The notes beneath the pieces are model-generated. The model worked only from the letters and a program-made list of their open reading frames with translations. It made no database searches and was not told the origin of the DNA. This document shows positions 9,940 to 22,200 of a DNA stretch of 63,118 nt, in pieces. The stretch's first letter is position 1. Every line of letters starts with the position of its first letter. The translations under genes were made by a program, and so were the position numbers. Origin of the DNA: a virus; the IMG/VR virus record IMGVR_UViG_3300006875_000022, positions 1-63,118 of that record; one strand, written 5' to 3'.

Positions 9940-10335
9940 TTAGTGTACGATTTTCAATACGTCACCTGTACGGTAGACTTGACCATCTGTTAAACCACCA
10001 GCTATGGCAGCAGCGTTATCAGCATATTCAGGGGCTCCTGTATATGGAATAGAAAGGAGAATCCTCCAGTCCAAAGCACCTGTACCTGTTGACTTAGCGA
10101 AGTAGAGGTTTGGAGCTACAGTGGTTCTCACATATAGTTGTCCCAGGTAGATAGCTCCAGCTGTAGGAGCTCCTGTTCCTGATACAGGCACGAGATTATC
10201 ATTTATCTTACCAAGAGCTACCTCTAGAGAGTCTAGGGGGTTTACGTCGATATTGGGCAGATATTCTCCGTTATAGAGCACGCACAAGGCGTTCTCATAT
10301 GAGGGACATGTTGGGCAAATTGCAGCAGTACGCAT
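9940..10335 (-). CDS. Small fibre/adaptor protein with docking-like module, 131 aa
   Basis: Probably a short virion adaptor for the fibre encoded just downstream. Residues 7-50 hold two close CPTCP-type cysteines followed by CVLYNGEYLPNI and DSLEVALGKI, the same pattern found at the N-terminus of the 3020-aa fibre, the tail-collar protein and the 94-aa adaptor. The C-terminus (about residues 103-131: Ala-rich, GLTDGQVYRTGDVLKIV) is a motif I recognise from many Bacteroidota phage fibre ends. No enzymatic motif is seen. It is followed after 9 nt by the giant fibre gene and has its own promoter-like site at 10341-10370, placed so close to the ATG that the mRNA would be almost leaderless. Confidence 0.8.
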   Translation of the reverse strand: MRTAAICPTCPSYENALCVLYNGEYLPNIDVNPLDSLEVALGKINDNLVPVSGTGAPTAGAIYLGQLYVRTTVAPNLYFAKSTGTGALDWRILLSIPYTGAPEYADNAAAIAGGLTDGQVYRTGDVLKIVH

Positions 10336-10340
10336 ATAAG

Positions 10341-10370
10341 CAAAATTAGTTGTTAGTAATGTATTTTCAA
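10341..10370 (-). promoter_or_regulatory. Promoter-like site before the fibre genes
   Basis: Minus strand: TTG (10370-10368), 19 nt, then TAATTTTG (10348-10341), matching the Bacteroidota TTG-N19-21-TAnnTTTG pattern. The ATG of the 131-aa gene begins 5 nt downstream, so initiation here would give a nearly leaderless transcript. Confidence 0.5.
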
Positions 10371-10404
10371 TGAGTTATGAAGAAATAAACGATATAATAT
10401 AGCG

Positions 10405-13400
10405 TTACCTTATACCTGATCTTGACTGCATTTTAATTCCTAGGTCTTTAGCCACATCTGGAACAAACACAGGGAGATATTGGGACAGCTGATTTGTAAT
10501 TGGGAAGGATTTCATAAGGTATTTTATAGCAAAAGCGTCATCTCTCATCTCCTGGTCATTCACAATCACCCCAAACATTTCCTTCATGAAGTTGCTTAAG
10601 AACTTCCCATAGTTGTCAAGCTGGCTGATGGCTGGGAATATACCCCCTGCCACAAGGGCTGAGAAGTTGGCTGGGTTGTAGAAATAGGCAATCTCATCCT
10701 TAAGCTTGTCTGTAGCCCTCATGATAAACCTATATCTGTTTCTAACCACCTCATCCTCATCCTCATCTGGGGCATTTGCCTTCAGAGCCATGAACAATCC
10801 TATCAGTGTGAGGTAGAACATAAGATCAATCATCTGAGACTGTATACTTCTTCTTACCAAGTCCACAAACTCGGTTTCTGTCATATCCAGCTCTTTACCT
10901 GTTTCTGTCTCATATTCCTCCTTCTTCTTCTCAAACATCTGTCTCATATCATCCACACCAGCTTGGTTACCTACAAGAGAGTTTCTTAGCCTCTTTATGC
11001 TTTTAATAACGTCAAGGGACAGCATACTAAACGCAACACGCATCCTACCCCATTCATAAGCATCAGAAGCTGAGTTGTATTTCAGGTCACCAAACCTAAC
11101 ATCCACCAGTCTTGGAATCCATTTTTTGAACAACATGAAAGAATTTCCATATATGTTCATGTCAATCATTCTTCTAGCATCATCTGTCATGTTACCAAGA
11201 GCATCCTTGCTCACTTGTTGTATCTTCCTTCTGAGCTCAATCACTGATTCGTCTTTCCTATTTACGCCAGGTATAGTAAACTTATTATCAACCACTTGTC
11301 CTACCTTCATCACTCCCTTTTCTTCTACAAGCTTCTCAACATCCTTCTCAAACTTCTTCTCTCTTTCTTGTCTTTCCTCTGTTGTACCAGCATACATATT
11401 TGAGTATTCAGGAGTGGTGCGTAGGTATTCCCTAGCATTTACCACCTGTCCATCCACTACAATAGAGTTACCTATGTAAGCAAGGAAGTTAACAGTTTGT
11501 ACGTGCTTGTCTGAATTTCTCATGAGGCTCATGAGGAAGTTTTGTATTCCATCAGGACTCAACTTACCCAAAGACAACTCATTAGCAATATCCCTAGAGA
11601 AGTCTTCTGTAAGAGGAAGGAAGTAATCTAGGGCACCAATAATCTTTTTCTTTTCCTCAGTGGATATAAAGTTGAGCCATTTAGCATTCACCTTTGCTTC
11701 AGCAGCAAGATAGTCTCCCTTTGTAAAGTATTTTCCACTATTGATAATTGACTGAGAGGTACCACCAAACAAGTTGGAGGTAGCTGACAGAGGATTCAGA
11801 CCCATAGCTTGGAGACTGAATGTTTTGTTCAGTGTATCAATAGATTTATTCATTGATATGATTCTTCCCTCTAATCCTTCTGGGAATATCTTCACACCAA
11901 GTTTTTTGTTTATCTTTTCACCAACGTTGGTTAGCTTTCCAAGAGCCTGGTCAAACGTATCATTCTTCAGATATTTCTGTCCATAGATGATACCCTTCAC
12001 CATGCTATCAATAAGCTCAGTGTTCTTGCTATTATTTGGAACAGTGATGAGCTTTCCAGTTTTCTTGTCGTATTGGGTCTTTGAGAACCAGGAAGTGGCA
12101 ATTGATCCTTTGTTTTGCTCTATGTCAACCAATCCCAAAGCCTGCTCTTCAATCTCTGAAAGATACTTATATCTAAGAGCCATGGTGTTATATAGAGCCA
12201 GGTTTCTGAATAGGTCCTCACTCACGTCCTCCTTAATCTCTGTAGTGAAGTATTTAGGAATCTCGTCAATTGGTTTACCAGTGTACTGGTCCATTTTACC
12301 AAGACCCACTTCTGAATTTGGATCAACAGATATAGACTTTAGGAACTGTTCAAATAGATTCACCCTGCCACCAGACATAAGTGTTTCCACTAAACTCTTT
12401 CTCACCCATGGTAAAAACACCCTCTCTTCTCCTCTTCCTAAATATCCAATAGATCTATAGTCGTCATTAACTTTCCTGATGTAGTTGTATAAGTCCACAG
12501 CAGGTTTATTCACATAGTTACCAGCAGCATCTTTCTTAAACAACTCTTTCCATTCTTGAGACTGCCACTTCTCCACCTTTGGAAATCTCTTGATGAAGTT
12601 ATATTGTAACCAGCCAGCACTTGTTGTTGAAGAGGTGTTATAGGCTTTCTTCATCTTGTTCAGCTCCCACTCCTTCTTTCTTTCCTGTTCTTCAGACAGA
12701 TAGAAGTTTCCTGTAGCTCTGTCAAACTCCATTCTGTCCTTATACTTCTGATTAATCTCTTCTGTTTCTTTTTTGATTTGCTCATCAAGGAAGTCGTTAT
12801 AAGCTTTGATATCAATGTTTTCCTTAACCCAGTTGAATAGATCAGGATCTTTCCTATCTATTCTAGACTTAAGTTCTTTGTAGAACTCAGGGTTAAACTC
12901 ATCGATAAGTTCATTCTTACCCTTCTTCTTGATGATATTGAAGTAGTCTTTCTTATTAAGACCTTTAGCAGTGGCCCATTTCTTATATCTACCCTCAATC
13001 TCTTGAAGTTCTCTTGCCAGGTCTACAGAATCCATAGAAGCTTTTGCAAGCGCTCTGTTAGATTTTCTAAATAGCACCTTTGCAGAGTTGAGCTGTAAAG
13101 AGGCTGTATCTGAGAACCATCTTGCTACAATACCTATCTCCTTCTCTTCCTTTATAATGTCCTCAACCTTCTCACTTCTACCTACAACATCTCTTACGAA
13201 AGCTGTCTTAGTTCTATTAAGCTTGTCACCTAAGGCTCTAGCCACTCTAACAGTCTTAGCCACCTCAGTCTCAAGCTTCTCATTCTCAGCACCTCCTGAT
13301 AAGAATAGGTCTGAAAGGTCAACATCCAAGCTAGTGTATGTACCAAGCATCTTCTCAGCATCTCTTATCTCCTTCAAGAATGCACTTCTCTGTGCTTCTT

Positions 13401-16236
13401 CTTCTGGTGTTATTCTTTCTTTATCCTTCCATTCTGTCTCAAATCGATTGATTACCTTCTGGATGTAGTTGTTAAGCAACTTAGCTTCTTCCAAAAGCGG
13501 TTCAATGTTTTGTCTTATCTGAAGTTGTCTGATGGCTGACATCAGGGTATTCAACTGCACAGCTTTTTCTTTCTTCTCTGAAGGAAGTGCTTTCTTCTCA
13601 GAAAGAGTTCTATAGGCAGCGTTCAGTTTCTTCAACAGTGCATCTATCTGTTCGTTTCCTGTTGCTTCTTCTTCCAGCCCAACAGGCATCAGGTATGCAT
13701 CTGTGATATCTTTTGGATCTACAGCACCTATTTCTATTCCTAGGAGTGTACCACCAGAATAAACTGTCCTGATAGGAATCATTCTGGTTTGTCCAAAGTC
13801 TTGAGATTTAAAACCATACGCATTGATTAGCATGGTTTTATACTGATCCATTTGATTCTTCCAAGCAGCTATCTTGTACCAAGGAACATCCTCATATACA
13901 TCAACGTTCAAATCCATAAACTTCCAGTCTATTATATTCACCTTACCATCTTTAGTGATGGCAACTAGGTCAATTGTACCAGCCTTGTTAGTCTTTGGAT
14001 CATATATCTTTATCTCAGAAAGAAACCTTGTACCTTCTCCAAAGGATGCAAGTCTCTCACGTAGATTCTCTTTTAGCGTTTCATATATAACTCTCTCAGG
14101 ATCATTAGGGTCCATTTGAGGAACATATCCACTATCATCTAGAGGATCTTGTCTGAGATAGCCATTTTCATCAACCAATATACCACCTCTACCATCGTTC
14201 AATCCTCTTATCAAATAGTCTTGATCACTGTGTCCTTTAGTTCCTTTGTCTCTTTTTATATCATCGATTGCCTTGTCTTTCTCAGTTTTGGTGATTTCAT
14301 TGTTTGAGAATCTTCTTGAGTACCAATCTTTTACATCATCAGACACCCTTTTTAATATCTTTGTAACGCCATCTAAGAAATACCTAGGTTCTTTTTTACC
14401 TTCTTCTTCAACATCTTTGATAGATAGTCTGCTATCCATAGCTTTCAATCTATCGATGCTATCTTCCTGCTTGGTCTTTTGTAAATAGGCTGCTCCCTCT
14501 TCTGCTCTAATATCTTCTACAGTGCCAATCTCTTCCCCAGAAAGCACAGAAAGGGCTGCTTGATCAAACCCACTCTTTATGTTGAATAGGTTTTTAAGCC
14601 ATTCTACAATCTGTGACCACCAGCTTTCCACCTTTGCTAGGTGTTCAGGATTTTCTATAGAACCCTCATTCTGGTTAATCACTGTCTCAGCTAACACCTT
14701 AGCGATAGCTTCATCTTTTAACTTTCTGATGTCAGGTTTTCCATCAGCAGTTTGGTATAAAGGATTTGTACCATAGTCAGCCAACACCTGCTTATATAGC
14801 TGGTAGTTGTTAATCTCCTTTAACAGCTTGTTATAAAGCGCTGGGTTTGTTTGCTTTATGATCTCCAAAGCAAAGTGCATAGCTTCTTCAGGAAGAGCAA
14901 CGCCCTCTTTACCCTGAACAATCTGAATGAGCTTCTGTGTAATTAGAGCTGCAGCATTAGCATCTTGCTTAACACCATTTACAACTATGCTGTCATACTC
15001 CTTAACATTTACACCAATCCTCCCAAGGAAGTCTTTTATCTTAGCTATTGTAGCAGGAGAAGCTGTTGATGTCTCTGTTCCTACAAGCTGAAACGGAAGA
15101 TCGTCAATGTCTTCATTAGATGTTGCCTCTCTAAACTTTTTTAAGTTTTCTTCAAATGTCCTTTTTTCTTCTTCTCTTTTTTCAGTTTGTTCTGGTGAGT
15201 TATAAAAGTCAATAGCTGATTGTTGGTTTTTATCTACAATGTTTTTTATCTCCTCTATTATAGATTGTTTCTCAGCATTTGTAGCATTTATTTCATCTAA
15301 TAGAAAGTTGAACAAGTAACCACCATGAGGAGAATATCTGGTTCCATAGGTAGAAATATTTAACAATGATCGTTCGTTAACATCAAAATTTCTTCCAGTA
15401 TTTCTAACTTGTTGTAATATTATTTCAGATAAACCATTGATAATGAATGATTTATCTATTCTGTCTTTAATTTTATCATAAGCTTTCTGAGCAGCTCTTG
15501 ATGTAAGATATTCATCTGGAACATACCAATCAGGAACATTGTCGTTCTCACCACCTCTTTCATACTCTTGAATTTCAGCATAGTTATCTGCTGCTATTCT
15601 ATTAGAATAGATTGCATCAAGAAGATCTATATCAGACTTTGCTTCAGACATCATTTCTTGAGCCCTTGTATCTACTTCCGCAGAATACTTTTGACGCATT
15701 TTTTCTGCAAGTGTAGGAACTGTTATTATCTCATACTGTCCTTTTGGGACAACAAAAGGTTTGTTTCCATTAACAGCAATTTCTTCTGCAGATTCTATAT
15801 CATAATTGTTTCCAAGTGCCTGATTTTTTATCTTAATAATTACATTTCCATTTTTCCTGAGCATGTAATCTTGAGCAACAACAGGTATTTGTGTAAAGGA
15901 TATTGATGTGGTTCTATCTTCAAAGTTTTTAGAAGGTGTCAATATCAAGTTTCCTTCACTATCTATCTCATATGCATTTGTTCCATGGTACACATTGTAA
16001 TAGTCAGGCTTAAACTTGTTGTCAATTCTAGGAATTGCAACTGATACAAAATCTTCTCTATTAGATAATCTTCTATTACTATAAAGATTTCTCCAATAAG
16101 ATTCTCCCATCTCATTTTCAATTTCTACAGGAGTAGTTTGTTGCTGAGAAAAATCAATTTCTGCAAGCAAAGGATTGCCCCCTGCTTTTTCTAAAGCCTT
16201 TTTAAACTCTGGAGTATTGGGATTTATACAAGCCAT
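10405..16236 (-). CDS. Giant multidomain virion (ejected) protein with ART-like and PD-(D/E)XK-like regions, 1943 aa
   Basis: Probably a packaged, ejected protein. I start it at the ATG at 16236 (MACINPNTPEFKK), 2 nt after the RNA polymerase stop, rather than at an upstream TTG. Residues ~79-173 look like an ADP-ribosyltransferase fold: VYHGT (His84), SISFT (~111-115), then a SAEEIAV acidic pair (Glu151/152). Residues ~450-460 hold PEEAMHFALE, seen in polyvalent phage proteins and perhaps a degenerate zincin. Residues ~745-775 read GTIDLV (Asp756) then IIDWKF (Asp770, Lys772), the D-x13-D-x-K spacing of PD-(D/E)XK nucleases. The middle is long, charged and helical. One strongly hydrophobic segment (~1795-1815, DLMFYLTLIGLFMAL) could insert in a membrane. 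The domain calls are motif-based; packaging is inferred from position. Confidence 0.85.
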   Translation of the reverse strand: MACINPNTPEFKKALEKAGGNPLLAEIDFSQQQTTPVEIENEMGESYWRNLYSNRRLSNREDFVSVAIPRIDNKFKPDYYNVYHGTNAYEIDSEGNLILTPSKNFEDRTTSISFTQIPVVAQDYMLRKNGNVIIKIKNQALGNNYDIESAEEIAVNGNKPFVVPKGQYEIITVPTLAEKMRQKYSAEVDTRAQEMMSEAKSDIDLLDAIYSNRIAADNYAEIQEYERGGENDNVPDWYVPDEYLTSRAAQKAYDKIKDRIDKSFIINGLSEIILQQVRNTGRNFDVNERSLLNISTYGTRYSPHGGYLFNFLLDEINATNAEKQSIIEEIKNIVDKNQQSAIDFYNSPEQTEKREEEKRTFEENLKKFREATSNEDIDDLPFQLVGTETSTASPATIAKIKDFLGRIGVNVKEYDSIVVNGVKQDANAAALITQKLIQIVQGKEGVALPEEAMHFALEIIKQTNPALYNKLLKEINNYQLYKQVLADYGTNPLYQTADGKPDIRKLKDEAIAKVLAETVINQNEGSIENPEHLAKVESWWSQIVEWLKNLFNIKSGFDQAALSVLSGEEIGTVEDIRAEEGAAYLQKTKQEDSIDRLKAMDSRLSIKDVEEEGKKEPRYFLDGVTKILKRVSDDVKDWYSRRFSNNEITKTEKDKAIDDIKRDKGTKGHSDQDYLIRGLNDGRGGILVDENGYLRQDPLDDSGYVPQMDPNDPERVIYETLKENLRERLASFGEGTRFLSEIKIYDPKTNKAGTIDLVAITKDGKVNIIDWKFMDLNVDVYEDVPWYKIAAWKNQMDQYKTMLINAYGFKSQDFGQTRMIPIRTVYSGGTLLGIEIGAVDPKDITDAYLMPVGLEEEATGNEQIDALLKKLNAAYRTLSEKKALPSEKKEKAVQLNTLMSAIRQLQIRQNIEPLLEEAKLLNNYIQKVINRFETEWKDKERITPEEEAQRSAFLKEIRDAEKMLGTYTSLDVDLSDLFLSGGAENEKLETEVAKTVRVARALGDKLNRTKTAFVRDVVGRSEKVEDIIKEEKEIGIVARWFSDTASLQLNSAKVLFRKSNRALAKASMDSVDLARELQEIEGRYKKWATAKGLNKKDYFNIIKKKGKNELIDEFNPEFYKELKSRIDRKDPDLFNWVKENIDIKAYNDFLDEQIKKETEEINQKYKDRMEFDRATGNFYLSEEQERKKEWELNKMKKAYNTSSTTSAGWLQYNFIKRFPKVEKWQSQEWKELFKKDAAGNYVNKPAVDLYNYIRKVNDDYRSIGYLGRGEERVFLPWVRKSLVETLMSGGRVNLFEQFLKSISVDPNSEVGLGKMDQYTGKPIDEIPKYFTTEIKEDVSEDLFRNLALYNTMALRYKYLSEIEEQALGLVDIEQNKGSIATSWFSKTQYDKKTGKLITVPNNSKNTELIDSMVKGIIYGQKYLKNDTFDQALGKLTNVGEKINKKLGVKIFPEGLEGRIISMNKSIDTLNKTFSLQAMGLNPLSATSNLFGGTSQSIINSGKYFTKGDYLAAEAKVNAKWLNFISTEEKKKIIGALDYFLPLTEDFSRDIANELSLGKLSPDGIQNFLMSLMRNSDKHVQTVNFLAYIGNSIVVDGQVVNAREYLRTTPEYSNMYAGTTEERQEREKKFEKDVEKLVEEKGVMKVGQVVDNKFTIPGVNRKDESVIELRRKIQQVSKDALGNMTDDARRMIDMNIYGNSFMLFKKWIPRLVDVRFGDLKYNSASDAYEWGRMRVAFSMLSLDVIKSIKRLRNSLVGNQAGVDDMRQMFEKKKEEYETETGKELDMTETEFVDLVRRSIQSQMIDLMFYLTLIGLFMALKANAPDEDEDEVVRNRYRFIMRATDKLKDEIAYFYNPANFSALVAGGIFPAISQLDNYGKFLSNFMKEMFGVIVNDQEMRDDAFAIKYLMKSFPITNQLSQYLPVFVPDVAKDLGIKMQSRSGIR

Positions 16237-16237
16237 A

Positions 16238-19200
16238 TCAATAACATTCTTTAAGTTTGTCAATTGCTTCCTGTCCTTTGGTAGCTATTGCATTGTTTAT
16301 ATAATCTAATGCTTGCTCTTCAGTCATGTTGTGTTTTGTAGCAAAGTTGCTAACAATCTTCTTCTGTCTTTCTGCAGGAAAAGCAGATTCAAAAGAAATA
16401 GCAGCTTCTGCAGGCTGTACTTTCATAATGTCTGAATATGCGTTTTCTCTGAAGTAGTCAACTATTGCAGCATCTGAAATTTCACCACTCACCTTTGATC
16501 CGTTTACATTTATGATGTTCTTCTGAGTTCCATTGTTGAAAACGGAAGGTCTTCCATCTCCATAATACTCAGTGGTGTAGTTACCATCCCCATGCAAGTT
16601 AATAAATTTATAGACATAAATTGCATTTCCATCTCTATCACGTCCAGCAATTACAGGAGAACCATCTACATTCTTCACCTTCTGATAGCCATAGTAGTTC
16701 TGAAGAGATGTGTCACCATTCTTTATCTTCTCAGCGTAAGTTTGGTTAGTGATTTCCAAGCCAGTGGCTATATCAAACTTACCCTCATCTAGCTTCTTCT
16801 TGTTGATAGGAAGCGCTCTAGGAACCTTCACCACATCATAGTTGCTACCCTTAGCATCATACTTCTCATTCAAGAACAACAGCTGTCTTTGCATGGTTTT
16901 AACACCCAAACCTTGGATGGTTGGGAATTGACCAGGAACCACAATAGGACCATTCATTGTATTAATCTTTACAAAGGCAGCTTGGAATCTTCTAGGAGCA
17001 TCTTCGTTATATTCAACCTGCTCTACCTCTCTAAATCTAGGATTTACAATTGGCACCACCTTATCATCAGCAAACTCATTCCTTTGGAACTCATAGCTTT
17101 TTGCAAAGGCTTTAATTGACTCATCAGCCTTCAGACCAGCAATGATGGGAGTTATCTTAGCAGCATAGTCTTCTACAGGTATGATGTTCTTGATGGAGAT
17201 GGGAGACATCTGCGTACCCTGTAGGATGGACAGTTTCACTATTCCATTATACAGAGCGTTTGTACGAGGATCATCTCTAAGCTCTCTCATCATTCCTGTG
17301 TACATATCTTCACTATCTTTAGACTTATCATTCACTCTTAGTTTGATGGTTTGTGCACCTCCAATTCTACCTGAGCTATCCACCTCTAAGTCATTGATAA
17401 TCTTTACGTTAGGGAATTGCTTCTTAGCTTCAGTGAGCATGTTTGCCACAGAGGTGGAAGTTTCTACTAGGTCTCTGTACAGATTAGCAGCAACATCTGT
17501 TCTTGTTTGGATGATGAAGTCAAGAAGAGCAGATTTCATCTTATTACCCACCTTATTACGATCTTCATTACCTAAGTATTGATCTCTGTAATAAGGCTCC
17601 ATAAGCTCATCTGTGATCTCCATGAACTCAGGCTTATCAAGAACAAGGTATTCAGCAGCAGCATCTACACTCTTGTTGAGGTACATTGCCTGCTCTCCAA
17701 TGTGTGTATTTCTTAAAAGCTCATCCACAGAAGAGAATATGTTATACTTCTCTGCGAATTCTTGCTTGTATTGTTTGTTAGAGAGGTTTTCTGCATTTCT
17801 GAACTTAGTAGTGTCATAGTTGGAAGCCTGTGTAAGATTGAAGCTGAAGTCAGCCATCTTAGCATATTTCAAGAACTCTTTAAGAATAGCTATCTGCTCA
17901 CCGTTCTTACGTGGACTCAACTGTTTTTCACTGTAGTAGGTTTTGATGTTTTCTTCAAGACCATCCTTATCAAACGTATTAGTTATGTCTTGTTTAAGAT
18001 GAGGGAAAAACTCCTGTATCTCATTTATATATCTTGAATCAAATAGAGTTTTTGACTTCTTCTTATCTAAGAGCTTAATATACTCATCTATGATTGGCTG
18101 GTTCATGAACATTGCCAGCTGCTCATTAGGAACACCCACTCTTCTGAGGAACATGAATGTGCTTATCAAAAGATCGCTCTTAATGATTCTCAAGATGTAT
18201 GGGTCTTTAGCAACGTCCACAACAGCTGTAGCATATCCAGATAAACCATCAGAGATGTATCCTTCATTCTTAGCATCATAGATTCCTGAGATGGAAGCAT
18301 ATGTCTTACCATCCACTTCTATAGTGTTATGATCAAGGAGGATTTGTCCACCATTGTATTTAAGAATGTTTCTCTCGTCTCTATTCTTAACATTTTCAAA
18401 TCTAACTGGATCAATTATAATCTTAGACTTCTGTGCAAGAGAGTGTCCTGTGATGTTTGTAGCCACAATACCCACCCACTTCTTACCAGTGATGAATGCA
18501 TTCCTTAGGTTGCTCAGGAAGTTTCTATTAAGAAGCTTGTTCTTAACAGCTGCTTCATCATATCCTTTCAATGCATCTATCTTTCCAGCTAGCTTCTTCA
18601 GACCACCATCAGTTACAGGATTCACCAATCTGCTGAAGTTCTCAGGGAGTGTAAGTAGTTCTTCCAGGCTCTCATAGTATTCATTCTCAAGAGCTTTTGT
18701 GTACATCTCATCTACAAACTTCTCTCTCAGACCCTTCTGAATGTTTTCATCTCCAAGCTCATTAATATCATCTATTATAGCCTGCTCATAGTCAGATGAG
18801 TCAGTAACTCCTTCAAGAACAATATTTAATGTATTAGCATATTTCTCTACAAGATTCTTAGGATCATCAAGATTGTATGATAAGATCTGTGCAGCTTCCA
18901 ATAGTTCAGTCTTATACATTTGCTTTCCAGCCAATGAGTCATTGAACACCTTTGTATAGAAAGCTCTTGTGCTTGCCTCATCACCCTCAAGAGTGACAAG
19001 TCTGAGATTACCATTCCTATCAATATAGGTGGCTTTCAGATACATGTTGAGTTTATCTATATCAAAGTCAGATCCAGCTTTTGTAGTGATGGCTGATGGA
19101 ACAACCACTGTCTTACCCATAGCCTTAGGGAGGAAGCCCTTCACAACAAACACTTCTGCAGAGCTTAGCGCCTGTGTAGGAATACGGAAACCAACACCTG

Positions 19201-22200
19201 TTAATATCTTTCTTCCTTCAGGAGTGTTCAGATATTGCAGGATTTCAGCATCTGTCTTCTTAGACAGCTTGCCCAAATCTCTGAACCAGTGAGGAATCAT
19301 CACCTCACAATATCTCTTACCCTTCTCATCCTCATATATCTTAAGAGTGTCCTCTGTAAGGATTACACCCTTCTTATCCTCCATAGCTTCATACTCTTCT
19401 CTGCTTATCTTTTTGTAGCCATCTTTTGTCTTTACAGCAAGACCTCTTCCCTTAGAAGCACTTTCCCATCCTGTTACAGGCACCTGTACATATGGACCAC
19501 CTGACATTTTAGGAGAACCGATAGCCTTGTCTATGAAAGAATAGATGATGTTTCTAATCTGAACATATGCAGGAGAAGCCTCAAACGGAATGATGAACTC
19601 GTTGTTTTCATCAAGCTGTATGCTATCCACTACATTCTCAGACAGGGTTCTTTTGAACATCTCATCCTGTAGAGCCTTAGCAAGAGCAGCTCTGTCTACA
19701 ATTCTGTACACACCTTCCAAGTCTTCCAATCCAGCTTTCTTAAGGAAACCTTCATACTTATTCTTGTGGTATCTACTGAGGATGTCTTTGTTCTTATTTA
19801 CAGCAGCTCTAATAGCTTCTTTTCTCTCAGCATTGGCACCAATAGGTTCACCGTATGCATATAGGTCAAGGGTAGATATCTTTGTAAGCTGACTACCTCT
19901 GGTTTGGTAACCAGGGCCTTCATAGCTATTCTCCACCTGTATACCATATATCTTCCAAGGCACCTCAACAATGTCTTCCTCAGAGAAAGCATCACTGTTT
20001 AGTTTGCCACCTTTGTATAGCTCATATAGTTTCTGAGCACCCACCTTTCTACCAGACACCATAATAGCATAACCTATTTGGTTATCAGGATTAATCATTC
20101 TCAGATATACATCTTCAAGACTAGTTCCCTGTACAGCCTTATAGTAGATGGGCATTTGGGAGAACTTATCAAGCACAAGCTCAATTCTGTTCTTGTTGTT
20201 CTTTACACCAGATACAATTGGCTTCAATACCTCTAGCACAAAACCAGGCTCAGGAGTAGCTACCAATGCTTTGTCATGTTCCTCAAGAACAGGATTGGTG
20301 TAGTCATATCCAGGCATGTTCTGTCTGGTGTAAGCCATCTGCCACTGATACCAATCTTCTGCTTCCTTAGGCCACTGAGAGTTCTTAATCTTAACTTCTC
20401 TATATGTGCCTAGCTCAAGAATAGAAGAAGCGTCAGCCTCAGTGATATCAAGGAAGGCTTTTCTCACTTCCTTAGAAAGATTAGGATTATTAGCCAGTGA
20501 ACTAGCCACCTTCACATCATTCAATGTAATAGTCTTTGTGTAAGACTTGAAGGTGTGGTAGCCTGGATCTTTAGGATCAAGCTTTATTCCATCAGCATTG
20601 TTCACATTATCATTAAGGAATGAGTTAAACTCCACAAGATCAACAGTAATTCTTCTTGGAGAGAGGAAACTCTTGATACGCTTGGTCTCATCTAGTTGGT
20701 TGTCCTTAATAGCAAACTGATAAGGATCACCAAACAATATCTTGTGATACTCAAAGTTGCTAATGATCTGGTTGGTATTAGCAAACGTTATAATGTTTGT
20801 AACATCTTCCTCGGTTAGCTCATTCTTTTTTAAACTTTCTCTGCTAGCAAAGTTGCCATCAAGAGATTCATATTTAAGAAAACCTTCATCTGTGAAAGAA
20901 AGCTCACCTGTGTTTTTCAGGTTTTCTATGGTTTCTTTTGCTGAACCATTTATGAAAGCTTTGATGTCAGACTCTATACCAAGAACAATTTTCTTGTTAC
21001 CCACTGGGTCTTCAATCTCTCTATCCTTAAAGTTCTCATTGATGTATGTTTGGATATCACCAAGTGATCTCTCATCATCAATCATTTCCTGGATGGCAGA
21101 AGCATATTTCTCAGAGAGAATCTCTCCAAAGAAGCGAAGATCTCTTGCTCTGTCTCCAAGGTTTCTAATATCTTTTCTGTTATCAGCATCTAGGGCAAGA
21201 GCTACGTCATCAAATAGATAATCCTTGAATATGTTATTCACCTTGTCCCATGCCTCTCCTGTTTCAAATTCAGCAAACTCTACATTGTTTCCTAGATTCA
21301 TCATCCATTCTGTAGAGCTATCTGCAGGAATCAGTACATAGAACTGACCATTCAGGTTCTGGTTAATCTCCAAAGAAAGCTTTTCTCCCTCTGTAAGATT
21401 ACCAACTGACTTTCCTGAAGAGGTGTCATTGTTGTTTCTTCCCTCGATATATCCTAACTTAATCTTTAAGTTAGTTCTCTTACCATCTTCATCAAAGAAC
21501 AGTCCACCAAGTTTGAGGACTTGTGATCCTTTAGAGAACACATCCTGTAGCTCAGGTCTGATTTGGAACAACTCCTGTATACTTCCCACCTCATTGAATG
21601 TGGTTTCAAACACAGAAGGAGCGTTGCTATCTGCAAACGAGTTAGCTTGGTTACCTGTGATGTTTGTACGGGTACTTGCCTGAATAGGGTTAGTAGCACC
21701 TACCAGGAACTCAGCCAATGTATTTAGAGGACCTCCGATGTCCAGAGTTTTCTTCTGAACATTCATGATCTGCTTATCCTTAAGCAGGGTGTTCTTAATA
21801 GAGCTTACAGCTGTTGGGAACTTGTTCTGTTTAATATCTTTGCTAAGACGGTCATATGCATCCTTAGAGAATGTTACTCCCAGCTTTGCAAGGAACTCCA
21901 ATTGTTGCTTAGGACTGTCAATCTTTACATCTGATATATCCTCAATTGTGTAGGATTTGTCTACACTATCATATTTAATGATTGAGTCTGGATCTTTAGC
22001 CAGGTTTCTGATGTTCTGTATCCATCCTTTAACAGTGGTGTTTACAATACCTGTTACAAGCGCAGAACCAGAATACACCTGATTTCCTTGTATGTATTCT
22101 ATCCTAGCATCAGGCTTTTGTTTTGTATATACCTGTACCAATTCTATAAACAATCTCCAATCGTCATACTTGAAGTCTCCAAATGGAAGAGTTCCTGTTT

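Noticed and set aside
16236-16263. TTG start for the 1943-aa protein at 16263
   Set aside because: An ATG at 16236, 2 nt after the upstream stop, begins a plausible MACINPNTPEF start; the TTG would add 9 residues overlapping the polymerase gene.
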